This document shows, one piece after another, positions 47,435-58,800 of a stretch of 64,000 nt of DNA. The DNA is taken from NCBI GenBank assembly GCA_031841125.1, contig JAJSSI010000090.1, forward strand, positions 1 through 64,000. The letters run 5' to 3'. The DNA is from Acanthococcus lagerstroemiae. Lineage: Eukaryota > Arthropoda > Insecta > Hemiptera > Eriococcidae. Within the stretch, counting starts at the first letter, position 1, and each line of letters starts with the position of its first letter. Made by a program: the position numbers and the translations under genes. The notes under the pieces are model-generated. The model searched no databases. It was not told the origin of the DNA and was given only the letters and a program-made list of their open reading frames with translations.

Positions 47435-47819
47435 TTATAGTATTTTTTTTTTAATTTTTAATAAATATTCTATGCACCGTCTACCACAATTTGTTTCATC
47501 AAGTTTTTGATCCTGCGTATAATTATAAGTAATTCTAGACTGTCCAAAATATTTCACTAATTCTGGTGGTGGAATGTTACCAAACGGTTCATAAAAATCA
47601 ACTTGTGAATCATTCTTACAGTAAGCAGTCCAATGAGTTCCAGAGTGGTCTGAAGTGTCTAAATTTACAATTCCACATTCATATTTTTTGATTTTTGGTG
47701 GTAGCTCATCAAGCATAAAAACTCCTCTGAAATGAGGTATTTGCAATTTTTCAGCATATGCTTCTATTTCAAAATTAGTTAATGCGTCATTCTTGATGGT
47801 TATTTTTTTTTTTTTTCAT
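47435..47819 (-). CDS. MAV3 adenain-like protease
   Basis: Catalytic blocks GTHWTAYC (His), FYEPFG (Glu/Asp position) and NCGRRCIEYLL (Cys) are intact in an open frame of at least 103 codons from 47746. Upstream, ATG at 47819-47817 is followed by a 14-A run; as printed, that run puts the ATG one base out of frame with the protease (13 A would be in frame). The frame opens without an ATG in TIKNDALTNFEIEAYAEKL, homologous to the MAV1 N-terminus. As in MAV1/2 the start depends on an A-run. Confidence 0.8.
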
Positions 47820-47867
47820 TATCTAAGATTTTTTTAATTACTTGTTGAGTGATCATGTCACCCCCAA

Positions 47868-48060
47868 TTTTTCTTTTTTTAACGCCATCGCATTTTTTTT
47901 TAACGCCATTTTTTATTTTTTTAACGCCATTTTTTATTTTTTTAACGCCTCTTTTATTTTTCTCAACACCTAAACAGTCTTTTTGAATACTACCATTAAC
48001 GCCATCGCATTTTTTTTTAACGCCATTTTTTATTTTTTAAACGCCATTTTTTATTTTTTA
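47868..48060. repeat. TTTTTTAACGCCA minisatellite
   Basis: TTAACGCCATTTTTTATTTT-type units of about 20 bp recur at least seven times between the protease and PLA2 genes. It includes a unique 45-bp insert (CTCAACACCTAAACAG...). Not in MAV1/2. Confidence 0.8.
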
Positions 48061-49244
48061 ACGCTCTTTTTCTTTAGAACTTCGTTAGGTATTTGTAGAT
48101 ATTGTCCTATGCCTTCACCAGACTTGTACTCCAACTTTTCATTACGACGTTTTCTCTCTTCTACTAACTCGTCATTGGCTTTCTTATTATCAATTGCTTG
48201 CTTGGCGGTTGATATTAAATTACCTACAGTTTCTACTATTTTAGTACCTACTTCTACAGCAGGTTTAGCTGCTGCAATAGCAGCCAATCCTGCTAGGATA
48301 GCTGGTGGGAAGAATCCACCATTTTTAACCTGCTTCAGTTGTGTTTTGTTCAGTTTTAGCTTTAAACCTTTTCCCTTGGTTTTTGCTGTCTCAATTTGAT
48401 TCACTTGTGCTTTTGTTAGAGGTAAATATGTTTCGTTCTGTGTGCTATTTTTAGTTCTGATTAAATTTTCGTATCCTAAATTTAGTACAACAGGTACCCC
48501 TTTTTCAACACCAATATTAATTTTGTCAAGTTGTTCCTTATCTGGATTGATAGGATATTTAATGTATCTACTTACTTTGATACCCTCCCCTTTTTTGTTT
48601 CGACCATTGATAGCTGTTTCCCGATAAATATAAAATCCTTTACCTTTTTTTTTCTGTTTGTTAACATATAAATTATTCAAATAATTCATTATTTCTGGGA
48701 GATCATTGGTTGTAGTTTTTCGATCAATATGAAATCCTTTGCCTCCTTTTTTCTGATTATTGGTTATGGTTTTTCGATCAATATAAAATCCTTCACCTTT
48801 TTTAGGTAATATTTCATTAGGTAATCGCAAATGTTGTCCTAATCCACAGTTTTTACTCATATTATTTATATTATAAAATTTTTTATAAATTCCTAAACCT
48901 AACTTCTGTTTTAATTTCATTAAATTTACTGCTACATATGCTGGAATTTTTTCATCTAATTTAGCATTAGGATCTTTGACACGCTCCCAGGCTCGCCATG
49001 TGAATCTGTTATCAGCATAATCACGTTCATGAGGATCATCTGTATTTGCATAATCTACATCATGATCCATAGCTATTTCATCTAATTTATTTTTCAGTTT
49101 TACACCTTTTTGAATATCGAGGTCTGTATTCGAACCAGGACCAAGAGCTTTATATCCGGGCCAGTGAAGTGGAAATGGTACATATTTACCAATTGTATCC
49201 ACAATATCACCACCTCTTTTAGATAATCCACAGTTTTTACTCAT
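48051..49244 (-). CDS. MAV3 VP1-like phospholipase A2 domain protein
   Basis: 397 residues. PGYKALGPGSNTD calcium loop (about 29-41) and catalytic His61-Asp62 in MDHDVDYAN are intact. Residues about 130-215 hold imperfect repeats of GEGFYIDRKT(I/T)TN(N/D)-type, absent from MAV1/2. The hydrophobic GFFPPAILAGLAAIAAAKP segment at about 307-325 parallels the MAV1 GGFLPALIGALP block. Start at ACTATAAATATG. Role as in MAV1: membrane breach during entry is inferred from parvovirus VP1. Confidence 0.85.
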   Translation of the reverse strand: MSKNCGLSKRGGDIVDTIGKYVPFPLHWPGYKALGPGSNTDLDIQKGVKLKNKLDEIAMDHDVDYANTDDPHERDYADNRFTWRAWERVKDPNAKLDEKIPAYVAVNLMKLKQKLGLGIYKKFYNINNMSKNCGLGQHLRLPNEILPKKGEGFYIDRKTITNNQKKGGKGFHIDRKTTTNDLPEIMNYLNNLYVNKQKKKGKGFYIYRETAINGRNKKGEGIKVSRYIKYPINPDKEQLDKINIGVEKGVPVVLNLGYENLIRTKNSTQNETYLPLTKAQVNQIETAKTKGKGLKLKLNKTQLKQVKNGGFFPPAILAGLAAIAAAKPAVEVGTKIVETVGNLISTAKQAIDNKKANDELVEERKRRNEKLEYKSGEGIGQYLQIPNEVLKKKSVKK

Positions 49245-49261
49245 ATTTATAGTAGAAAATT

Positions 49262-50077
49262 TTAGAAAACTGTTTTTTGAAGTTCCTGGCGATAAAATTT
49301 ACCTAAAATTTCTTCACCCTTCAAATCTTTAATAGAATAGACGGGAGGGTTTGTGTGGAATACTTTGTCAACTACAAATATTTCTCTTGTCCAGTTGTTC
49401 TTATACTTGTTCTCAAAAGTTTCTTTCTTTTTGGGTATTCTCACACGATCTCCTTCCTTGAATTTTGGTCGCGTGGAGAAACTTGAAGAATACATTCTAT
49501 GAAAAATTTCTTGTTCATTTGTTTTATTCACATCACAAGGACGCATTCCTATTGTTCTATGTACCCTCACATTATTATATTCGTGCAATATCTCTGGTAT
49601 AAATGGAACCCATTTATGATTCTTATGAATCTCAAAAATTATTCTCAACATCCCATTAATGGTTCTGTTTACTCTCTCACCAATTGCTGATTTTTCCTCA
49701 TTCTCTGTGTGATACATATGAATATTATATTTTCCCATTAATTTTTTAAAAACTGAATTTACAAATTCTGTACCTTTGTCGACATGTAATTTTTTAGGTG
49801 GACCATATTCGCTTTCTTCAATAATTTTCTCAAAAGCTTGAGAAACCTCTTTCCCTGTTTTTTCCTTGAGGGGTTTTATCCTGAGTACTTTTGAGAAGGT
49901 GTCAATAACTACTAACATATACTTATAACCCCTATTTTCTTTTGAATACTGGGACATAATTAATAAATCACCTGTCCAGATTTCATTGATTTCATTTGTG
50001 ATAATTTTTCTTTTCTGAAATTTTTTTATCACAGGTTTATGAAGTTCTTTGGCTTCAAGTTCAACTAATGACTGCAT
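49262..50077 (-). CDS. int: MAV3 integrase
   Basis: 271 residues, intact. Asp in IWTGDLLI, Asp in LHVDKGTEF, Glu in KSAIGERVNRT, with 33 residues between the last two as in MAV1. C-terminal TREIFVVDKVFHTNPPVYSI. No 39-aa gene precedes it, unlike MAV1/2. Confidence 0.94.
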   Translation of the reverse strand: MQSLVELEAKELHKPVIKKFQKRKIITNEINEIWTGDLLIMSQYSKENRGYKYMLVVIDTFSKVLRIKPLKEKTGKEVSQAFEKIIEESEYGPPKKLHVDKGTEFVNSVFKKLMGKYNIHMYHTENEEKSAIGERVNRTINGMLRIIFEIHKNHKWVPFIPEILHEYNNVRVHRTIGMRPCDVNKTNEQEIFHRMYSSSFSTRPKFKEGDRVRIPKKKETFENKYKNNWTREIFVVDKVFHTNPPVYSIKDLKGEEILGKFYRQELQKTVF

Positions 50078-50119
50078 TTTTTATATTACTTGACATTTTC
50101 TATTGACCTTCATGATAAC

Positions 50120-50869
50120 CTACATTTTGAACATTTCTGTCTTTTCCTCTAATATTTTTTGAACATTTTCATTTGTTTGTGGTAAATTTTCCTCCAATAT
50201 TTCTTGAATATTTTCAGTTGTTTGTGAATTTTTCTCCAATATTTTCTGAATATTTTCAGTTGTTTGTGGTAAATTTTCCTCCAATATTTCTTGAACATTT
50301 TCATTTGTTTGTGGTAAATTTTCCTCCAATATTTCTTGAATATTTTCAGTTGTTTGTGAATTTTTCTCCAATATTTTCTGAATATTTTCAATTTTTTGTG
50401 GTAAATTTCCCTCCAATATTTCTTGAACATTTTCCTCCAATATTTTCTGAATATTTTGATTTGTTTTTGATATATTTTTCAATTCTGTTAAAATTGCTCC
50501 TAATTGGGTAATATTGAAAAGTGAATTCTCGCAGGTGGTAGCCAATCCAACTACCTGCCGCGTAATATTTTTCAGTTCAGTTACAGCTGATTGATCATGT
50601 TCAGTAATCTTTTTCAGTTGTGGTAAAATACTGCTTGTGTTATCCTTTATATTGTTTATGTACTCTTTCACACCATTAGCATACTCTATTATACCAACAG
50701 TATAATTTTCATTATTAATGACATTTTTTATACATTGTATTATCATATCTGAAATTTCGCCAACATCTTTTATGACAATTTTCAGAACAGACTCTAAGAT
50801 TTTCCCCGTGTTATTCTGAATTTTTTCAACTGATTCATACAAATAATGATGATTTTTTCTAGTAAACAT
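50120..50869 (-). CDS. Coiled-coil repeat protein (fibre-like?)
   Basis: 249 residues. The C-terminal half consists of about six units of ENIQKILEKNSQTT / ENVQEILEENLPQT (17-22 residues), predicted alpha-helical coiled coil. The N-terminal half is also helical. It fills the slot held by the 405-aa coiled-coil protein in MAV1/2. A trimeric fibre or scaffold is plausible but unproven. Starts at CTTATAATAAATG. The antisense open frame is a shadow of the repeats. Confidence 0.65.
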   Translation of the reverse strand: MFTRKNHHYLYESVEKIQNNTGKILESVLKIVIKDVGEISDMIIQCIKNVINNENYTVGIIEYANGVKEYINNIKDNTSSILPQLKKITEHDQSAVTELKNITRQVVGLATTCENSLFNITQLGAILTELKNISKTNQNIQKILEENVQEILEGNLPQKIENIQKILEKNSQTTENIQEILEENLPQTNENVQEILEENLPQTTENIQKILEKNSQTTENIQEILEENLPQTNENVQKILEEKTEMFKM

Positions 50870-50872
50870 TTA

Positions 50873-51718
50873 TTATAAGGTTTTTAAATTTTTTTTGGCT
50901 TCTATCAGTTCCTCCCGAATGTTGGTCATTTCATTGAATATTTGTGGATTATGATTACCTGCTTCCCACATACCTTTCAGTATTGTAAATCGATCAATTA
51001 ATTCTTTAGGATCGTTCCAGTATTTATAATCAGTCTGATTGGTATAAATTTTCTTAAGACCAGAGCCACGATGTGAAAGTATGAGTTCCTTCTCAATCAA
51101 CATAGGTTGGATGAAATTTAAATATTTGTACCCACGACTACTTTTAATTTGTCCATTCTCAGAACGATAAGATTCTGTACTGAGAATAATTTTTTGATAA
51201 TTTTTCAGGTCTTCATCAGTATAATTTTCAGGTTTTTGCATAGTTAGTAATTCCCATAGTCCTTGTGTTCCTGGATAAAGGGTAGTGTCATTACTTAGCT
51301 TAATATCAGCACGATCATTATCAGCATAATGATGAACTTCCATGAGTCGTGCATTTCCTATATAATAATCTTTATTTTCGTATCTAATACCAAAAGTTGA
51401 ATCAGTAGGTATTTTTTTATTAGTATAGTAAGACAAATATCTACATGCAAGACTTTGAGACATATCAAATCCTGGTGTTTCCTCTGACCGTTCATAGGTA
51501 ATTTCTCTTGGTTTGTCAGCAATCATAGGTAATACTGGTTGTTGTATTACAGGCTTAAGGTCTTTTATTGTATCAATGATTGGTTTATAGTTTTCTTCCA
51601 TTTCTAGTTTTCTATTCACTTGACCTAACTTTGCACATTCAATATTTTTTTGTAGAAGTGCACGTTGTTTTACAACAAAATCAATATCATTTGAATTATA
51701 ATCTGTTAGCTTTCTCAT
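50873..51718 (-). CDS. MAV3 DUF8207-like protein
   Basis: 281 residues, intact. FGIRYENKDYYIG, LYPGTQGLWELLTMQKPENY and RGYKYLNFIQPMLI align with the MAV1 315-aa protein. Here it lies head-to-tail with the ATPase rather than divergent from it. Starts at TATATTATAAATG, which overlaps the ATPase stop region. Confidence 0.72.
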   Translation of the reverse strand: MRKLTDYNSNDIDFVVKQRALLQKNIECAKLGQVNRKLEMEENYKPIIDTIKDLKPVIQQPVLPMIADKPREITYERSEETPGFDMSQSLACRYLSYYTNKKIPTDSTFGIRYENKDYYIGNARLMEVHHYADNDRADIKLSNDTTLYPGTQGLWELLTMQKPENYTDEDLKNYQKIILSTESYRSENGQIKSSRGYKYLNFIQPMLIEKELILSHRGSGLKKIYTNQTDYKYWNDPKELIDRFTILKGMWEAGNHNPQIFNEMTNIREELIEAKKNLKTL

Positions 51719-52389
51719 TTATAATATAAAATTTTCCTCAAATTTGTATTTGAACCTACCATTTTTCTGATCACATTCTTTATCTATAACTACAAAGTCA
51801 TACGGTTTTTGCCAGCAATCATTACATATTGATTTGAACTGATTAAATGTTATAGTCCTAGCATATTCGTTATAAATATGTGTCAGATTGGTAAGATCTT
51901 GTTCAAAAAGAATTAAGTAATTAAAATTATCTCTAATCTGTTGTTTTGGAATTTTTGAATATGTTTGGGATAAATAGTAGCATGAAATATCATTATGACG
52001 ACTCCATGAATAATATTTACCTATTTTATCATGGTTTTCTGTGTAGATATCATCAAAGATTACTACTGATCCTTTTCTATTTTATTAGGGTCTGGTAAAT
52101 CCTCGAGTGATACTGTATGAAATTTTTTGTTTTTAAGTTTCTCGTTTTGCAATATTTGGCGAAACTTTTCATACTTTGGTTGATTAGAAGTATTTGAACA
52201 TAAATATACATTATCAGGTAATGGTCTATCCACTAATATAGTCAATAAAACATTCGTTTTCCCAGACCCACTAGGACCACATATACAACATCTCATTATA
52301 TTAGGAAACACTTCCTTCAATCTACAAGTTGGAACACTATTATCAAAGTTTAAAACTTCAGTCTTATTCTTTATTTTAGTTCGTTTCAT
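51719..52389 (-). pseudogene. MAV3 packaging ATPase, frameshifted
   Basis: N-terminal 108 codons carry Walker A GPSGSGKT. A shift near 52065 precedes Walker B VVIFDDIYTEN and the RDNFNYLILFEQD block, which continue to the stop at 51719. It is co-directional with PolB and overlaps its stop by 14 bp. In MAV1/2 the gene is convergent with PolB, so the ATPase-to-PolB arrangement differs between lineages. Confidence 0.8.
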
Positions 52390-54792
52390 TTATTATACAA
52401 TATTTTTTATAGCCATATGGAAGTGTATTCATTTCATCAATTAAGTATCTTTTATCATCATAAGGAGATAGTGCAATTTTATTGATTGATATAGTATACA
52501 ATTTCAGCTTTTTGGAAACAATTCCATGCACAATTTCCTTAGTTTGCTTGCTATTGAACAAACAGTTTTTGTACATTTCAAATTTCATTCTTTCTATATT
52601 CAATCTTTTAATTCCCTTACACACTTTTTTCTCTTTCGATGTGTCGTTTCTGAAGGAGTACATTTTTGATCTTAGTCCTACCCACTCTCTTATTGGGATT
52701 CCTAAGTATTCATCCTTGAATAATCCTGGAACTTTTTTTGTTTACTTGAGGCATCCAATCCATTAAATAATCTGAAGTGTCGTAATAATCTAGATTCTCT
52801 TTTATGTCCTCATAAACATCATCACATTCTATATAAACAATCAATGAATCTGTATCAGTTCCTAATAATCTTATTTTGTCTCCATATTTCGTTTTTAAAA
52901 CATTGTAGTAGAACTGGAACATTAATAATTTTGACAACTCCAGAACAACAAACCCCCCAAATATTGGTTTATTCAACTTTACTTTCTTATTTTGAATGTG
53001 AAGTAAAACAGTTTCTTCATCAAGAACAACTCTTGTTTCAAACTCATTCTGTTTAAGAAATGAGTCTAAAGTAGTCACTATTTGTACTGTACATCTTTTT
53101 CTAACGTTCTCCATTTGTTTTCCATAGACACTATTATTGAGTAATTTATAGAGATCTTTCTCATAATCATTTTTTGCTTTTTGTCTTAAGCTTGTATTCT
53201 TATCAATATATGGTTTCATCCAAGCTTTTGTTTGAATCTTATGTAATTATTTATACTCTTTAAAACTATACCTTGTTTCAAGCATTCTTTCAACATTCTG
53301 TAATCAATGAGATAATTATGTTTTGGGTGTAGCGTACTTATTAATTTACTCATTTTTGGTTTATTACCTATTTTTTGTTCAATCAAAATTTTTTGAAAAT
53401 CTGACAATTCTGATTCTCTAGGTACATATTGTTCTGGAAGCATGGATAATCTTTAAATTTTTCGTGTAATTCTGTAGGAATCTCAAGATCAGCTATAAAA
53501 GTATATCCATACTCACCATTGTCATCTAGAGTAAGAATTACATCTTGAGTAAAGTCTGATGGTTTATAAGTCAATTTTTCAAATTTGCTTTCTAAGGATT
53601 TCTTTGCTTCGGATTTTTTGCTTGCGCATCTTCAATTTGATGGGCTAGCAAATTATAGTTCAAGAATTCACCTATTGGTAATGGTTGACTCAGAGCCCAC
53701 CCATATAAATTATTACAATCTAAATATAGAATATAACTGATATGCTTTTTACTATCCCAAATTCCTTTCTCTTTGGCTTTTTCTTTGCTTAATTTTATCG
53801 TTTTTCTTTCTTTCTCATCGTAAAAGTAACAATTATTAGCAAGAGCGTGTCTATGAGGAATGTTGGAAATCCCTCCTCTTATTCCTTTCTCATAAATTTC
53901 ATAATTTTCTTGATCAGTAATTAGCTCAAGCGATTGTTTCGTGAATTTTAAAGAAGCACTATCTGATAAATGTGGTGCTGAAATATAATATACAGGATCT
54001 AGTCCATAATGTTTATAACACATTTCCCTAAAATTATCAAAAATATCTTTTGTGAGAATTGTATCTAGTTTCAAGTATAAATCATGATAATCTCCAAAAT
54101 TTTTACATCCAAAATATTTGTAAACTTTTTTTGCTTTTGATAAATCGTCATCAGATATATGTTTATTATTTAACATCGAATACCACGCCTTTTTATCTAA
54201 TGGTAATTGGTCAGAGAATTTATCATAAGTACTAACCCAGTCATAAGGATAAATCCCCTTCTGTAAAACCAAATGTAGGTCTTCTTTTTTAAATTCTCTC
54301 AATATATTTTGAAATTTATTATAATTAATCGGTTTTGTCAATTCAGAATCACAAATTTCACATTTTGCTGCATATTTTAAAATACCATTCTCATTTATTG
54401 GTAAAAATTGTCCTTTCCTAATTTTCTGTACTTTTTTACACCTAGCACAAAAACAGTCATTCACTTCTGCTAGATTTTTTACTGCTTGATCTAAACTAAT
54501 TCCCACAAAATTTAATGTGTCAATAAATCTAAATTCCATTTCTATAGGTATTTTATCTCCTTTCCTACTTATTTTCAGTTTTTCTCCTGACAAGAGGAAC
54601 ATTTTTTTAATATTTTGTCCCAATATTTTCTTTTACAAGTGCAGCAATAAGTGGAATCTCGTTTTACTTCACAATGATCTATCACCACCTTTTTGGAAAA
54701 TGTTTTATAATTTTCACAATTTTCTGCAATAATTTTCACATCATGTTTCTCAGAAGGCTTCCTCTCATTCCCACTAAATAATTTTAACAACC
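52376..54792 (-). pseudogene. polB: MAV3 DNA polymerase B, truncated and frameshifted
   Basis: Pieces in several frames cover the polymerase from the CxxC region to the C-terminus: LYLDCNNLYGWAL (motif A), KLLNNSVYGK (motif B), GTDTDSL (motif C) and the SPYDDKRYLIDEMNTLPYGY end. Frame changes lie near 52720, 53220, 53440, 53590 and 54600. The exonuclease half is missing: homology stops at LLKL (about 54792), where unrelated sequence begins. Dead gene. Confidence 0.88.
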
Positions 54793-55825
54793 CGCCTGAC
54801 AATTTCCGACAGAAAACTGACAGTGCCAGAATCTGCTCATTCTGACATTAAAATCGACACAAACGACAATTGATTCGGCCAATCAGAACGCTGTGATGCA
54901 CTTTTAGATGCACTTTTCTTCTGACAAAATTCTGGCAATATTCTGAACCTATTTTTCTCGACAAGAATACGACATCATTCTAGCAATTTTCCGACAAAAA
55001 TTCGGTTTCATTATGGTAATAATGTGACATGATTCTGACAACAAACAGACATTGTTTCGGCACATTGTGCTATACACCCACCATACCCTTTTATCCCACC
55101 CCAGATATTATTTGCGATTTCAGTATACGCAGAGTTTAAACACAGAAAAGGAAAATAAAATATGTTATAAAAATATATTGTAATTTTGTATTGATTACCA
55201 TAGCTTTTAAAAATTATGTCAGACAGTGAAGTTAATTTGTACCAAGGAGACGTGTATAAATTAACAGTGAATGAAAATGGTGAATGTTTATTATTCACCT
55301 CCAAATAATTTTATTACTGATATGTACTTAGATCACCATGGGCATATGTAAGTAAGTTGAAATACAATGTAATTTTCATAGCCAAAAATACTACGTTTTG
55401 GGTAAAATGAAATATGTGAGTAGATCGGTTCATATTTTTGTGCTCACCTTTAACACTATGTTTTATAAAATGATAAAAATACTTCCAACGGCGATGTACG
55501 TGCTTCTTCTACTTCGCAAGGAGATCCAGAGATCCAACTACTGCTTCTGCCGCTGTTTCACAAGACACCGATTTTATTTCATTAGTTCCATCCAACGCCG
55601 ATCTAAGTGCTTCTTCTATGTGTACTTCACAAGGAGATCCCAATACTGCTTCCTCCGCTGTTTCACAAGATACTGCTTCAGCTTCCAGACTTACTAAAAT
55701 ACACACATAGATATAGCGACTTCTGACAAAATTATCACTGATTGAACTTAGTTTTGACTGTCCTGTACAATCAGCTGTTTTGGACAGACTCGGATTTGGC
55801 ATTAAGGTATAACGACATCTACTTC
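54793..55825. other. Unrelated DNA abutting MAV3; repeated TTCTGACA-type motifs
   Basis: Sequence foreign to Mavericks begins at about 54793. Over 54793-55055 short motifs of the type TTC(T/C)GACA recur on both strands, like the subterminal motifs of CACTA-type transposons. At 55217-55345 the plus strand reads MSDSEVNLYQGDVYKL then, one frame over, YYSPPNNFITDMYLDHHG before GTAAGT. At 55483-55709 two diverged copies of a Ser/Ala-rich SNGDVRASSTSQGDP-like unit follow. These look like remains of a plus-strand gene. Confidence 0.45.
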
Positions 55826-58800
55826 TCAAATGTGTGGCATGTACATACTTGAATCATCTTTAAATATGAGTTTTCTCTTCGGTTTCCCCTCATTCTTCTT
55901 CCATTCTTTCTTCGTCCGCATCCAACGATACGTTACTAAGTCAATTTTGTCGTGCTTGGGAATTTCCTTCCAGCTTTTTCCCAGTTTTTTGTATTTCATT
56001 GGGGTGGCGTATTTTTTTATCTGGGCCGTCTTGGAAGTCATAACGCAAGCTGAAATACAATACTGATATATAACTCTACTATAATCACACAGCCTATAAT
56101 GCAGGCTAACGATCTTTTCTATATTTTTTCTTATTTTCTGTTTTTAATTCGTTGAAATTCTGACAAACAAAACTGTTTCAAACATTATTTCTTCTACATT
56201 TTTTAATGTATTTTTCTTTTGACATGGCAGATAACGTCGGTGGCGTGTTTAATACCTTGTATGAGCAAAACACAACTTTTACTCACCACTTACACATACG
56301 AGGTATTTGGAACCAGGTTTAGAAACCCATCCTCATAGGTGTTATACAGTATCCTATTGTAACTAAGCACATAGGAGGAATTTTATTCGACACACCCGTC
56401 ACAGACAAATCCAACAATACCAATAAGTGGTTTTGGCCAAAAATGTCACATATGAGGTATCAAACGCGCCACCGACTATAAGTATGTCTTATGGCTGGGG
56501 TCAGTACATCAGCTATGAAGCAACATTCTCCAGAATGCTGCAGCAGCCGGCAGTCGGGCAGCATTCTTGTCCATTAGTCTACTACTTTTTTTTCCCTTTC
56601 AATTTTTAATAGGAAGTGTTGTTCATTATCTAATGTCTTCCCTGATAAGGGCTAAATTATACTGATTTTTCTTTCTCCACTAACTTCAAGTACCTATGAC
56701 ATTTCTCATTTTTAAATCTACACCTTTCCGAATAATAATAATAAAAAAAAATAACTTACTTTTAAACAAGTCATAAAGCGGTGATAAAAAAAAGTGATTC
56801 TTGTCCATATCTGGCAAAACAGACGGGCTAATAATATGGTTTAATAAGAATGTAACGTCAGGTGCTTGATTCAATTCGATGTATTGTTTCTGCACAAAAG
56901 AAATTTATGTTTATAAGAATGATATACATCCATCTGTATTCTTGTTCTCTTAAAATAAGAAAGCAGAAGTATGTTACACGTACCACTTCTTCACGAACAA
57001 CATCATCTTTTAACTTCTCATTCATGTCCTGAAACTGAGTGAGTGAAACAATTGGGAAATTGTATTTTTTCTTCAAATCTACAAACAACGAAGGTCCATT
57101 CGGAGATAGATCGGGTTCAGTCGACTGTGTAGTTTTGTTTCCAGTACTGGAATCTGCAATAATAGGGAAAATAATGTATATCCAGTTACATACCAATAAA
57201 TATATACAGTAGAACCTCGATTATCCGCCCTAATTGGGGCTGAAGGTAGGGCGGTTAACGAAAAGGGCGGATAATCCGAGTACGTCGATATGTTGAGCAA
57301 AAAACTTCGAGAAATGGGGGAAAAAATTTTTATTGGTTATTTTTTAAAAAAGTCAGTTATTCTTGTTTGTTTTTTAGTGTTACATCGCTTTTCAGCGGCG
57401 ATGTTCAAGTTGTAAATAAGTGCGGGGGCGACGTAATGGCGCTATAAGTGAATGAAGTGGATATCAGTTGTGATTTTAAGTATAAATTTGGTTTATCCAC
57501 CCTCGATCGGGCGGATAACCCGGTTAGGCGGGCGGATAATCAAGGTTCTACTGTAATAGGATTTTTGAACTTATTACTTACTACCGAACGGAGAAGTTAG
57601 AAGAAATTCGGATGTTGTTGTCTTGAAGCGTTGATCTTCTTCTTTATAACTGCGGAAATCGTTGGCTAGCTGTTCAACGGAGTTTTCTATACGAATTAAA
57701 CGTTCGCGGATCTCCTTCTCCATGACTGTTGCTCTAACTGACACCTCTCCTGAATTCGTTGGCGATGCTATTGGCAAATGTGAATGAAAATATACTACTA
57801 GCGGTAGTTGAATAAACTAATCATTAATTGGGATTATGAAGATATGAGAGTCGTATATGCTAAGGAAATTTTTGCTCGCTATTACATTCAATTTATCATA
57901 TTACATCAAAGGTGAATTATTTTAAGTGAATTTTATTATTCATTTGTTCACCATGATCCGGTTTTATAAAAGCCTAGTGACATTTGTGCAGTTTTCTTCG
58001 GGCAGATTGTGTTACAATTTTAAAAAATATTCGCGATCCCAATTAACGAGCACTATCTATAGATGCTTACATTCGCCAATAGTGCTGTACGGGTTCATAG
58101 GAATCCGGGCACTTGGTGGTGATGATGGATCCAATAACGGCACTGGGTAATCATTCTTGGCTCTGAAAGTGGCATACAATAAACAAATTTAATAAAATGA
58201 CAGTAGTATGTTTACTATCGCTCTTCCACATCTAATACCAGAAAATGATTTGCTGCAAGTATATTACACATCATTGGAACTTTTTCTAACCAATTTTTTT
58301 TTCCATCTCTCTATTAATATAGCGCCGTACTAGAATTTGTAGATATGACCTACGGATATTTATTTTTCGTTTAAAAATACACATCTATCATATGTACGTA
58401 CTTAGCATTCAACATCTTAATTTTTCTTGGTGAACTCTGAATATCACCAGCATTCAACATCTCAGTTTTTCTTGGTGGACTCCGAATATCACCAGCATTC
58501 AACATCTTAATTTTTCTTAGTGGACTCTGAATACCACCTGGACGTCTGACTTTGACTTTCCGTTTTACAGGCAACGAGTAAGTGGCTGAACGAGTATCAT
58601 CATCATAATAAGTTTCTGCATACTGATATGCTAGGTCTAATTCATCTATGTCTATGAAAATACGAAAAAGAAAGAAAGGATGAATATAATTTTAGATACA
58701 TAAATGTTTTTGTTTTAAATAAAGTATAAAAAAGTATGAACATACCATAATGAGCATAAATGCTTCGCAGTTTCAATTCTTGCCACACAATTTTGTAATT

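Larger units (their letters stand above)
43534..54792. mobile_element. Maverick/Polinton MAV3, truncated, distinct lineage
   Basis: Starts AGTAGTATAGAAAGGTACGA, recognisably like the MAV1/2 ends, directly after TACGTA (possible 6-bp TSD; partner not in window). Genes: 261-aa protein (+), then on the minus strand capsid, minor capsid, protease, PLA2, integrase, coiled-coil protein, DUF8207-like protein, ATPase, PolB. Proteins are roughly half-identical to MAV1/2. The capsid, minor capsid, ATPase and PolB genes have frameshifts, and PolB stops at about 54792 against unrelated sequence, so the second terminus is missing or far beyond. Confidence 0.9.

Noticed and set aside
50173..50511. 112-codon plus frame with FPPIFLEYFQLFV repeats
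   Set aside because: Antisense shadow of the coiled-coil repeats on the minus strand.
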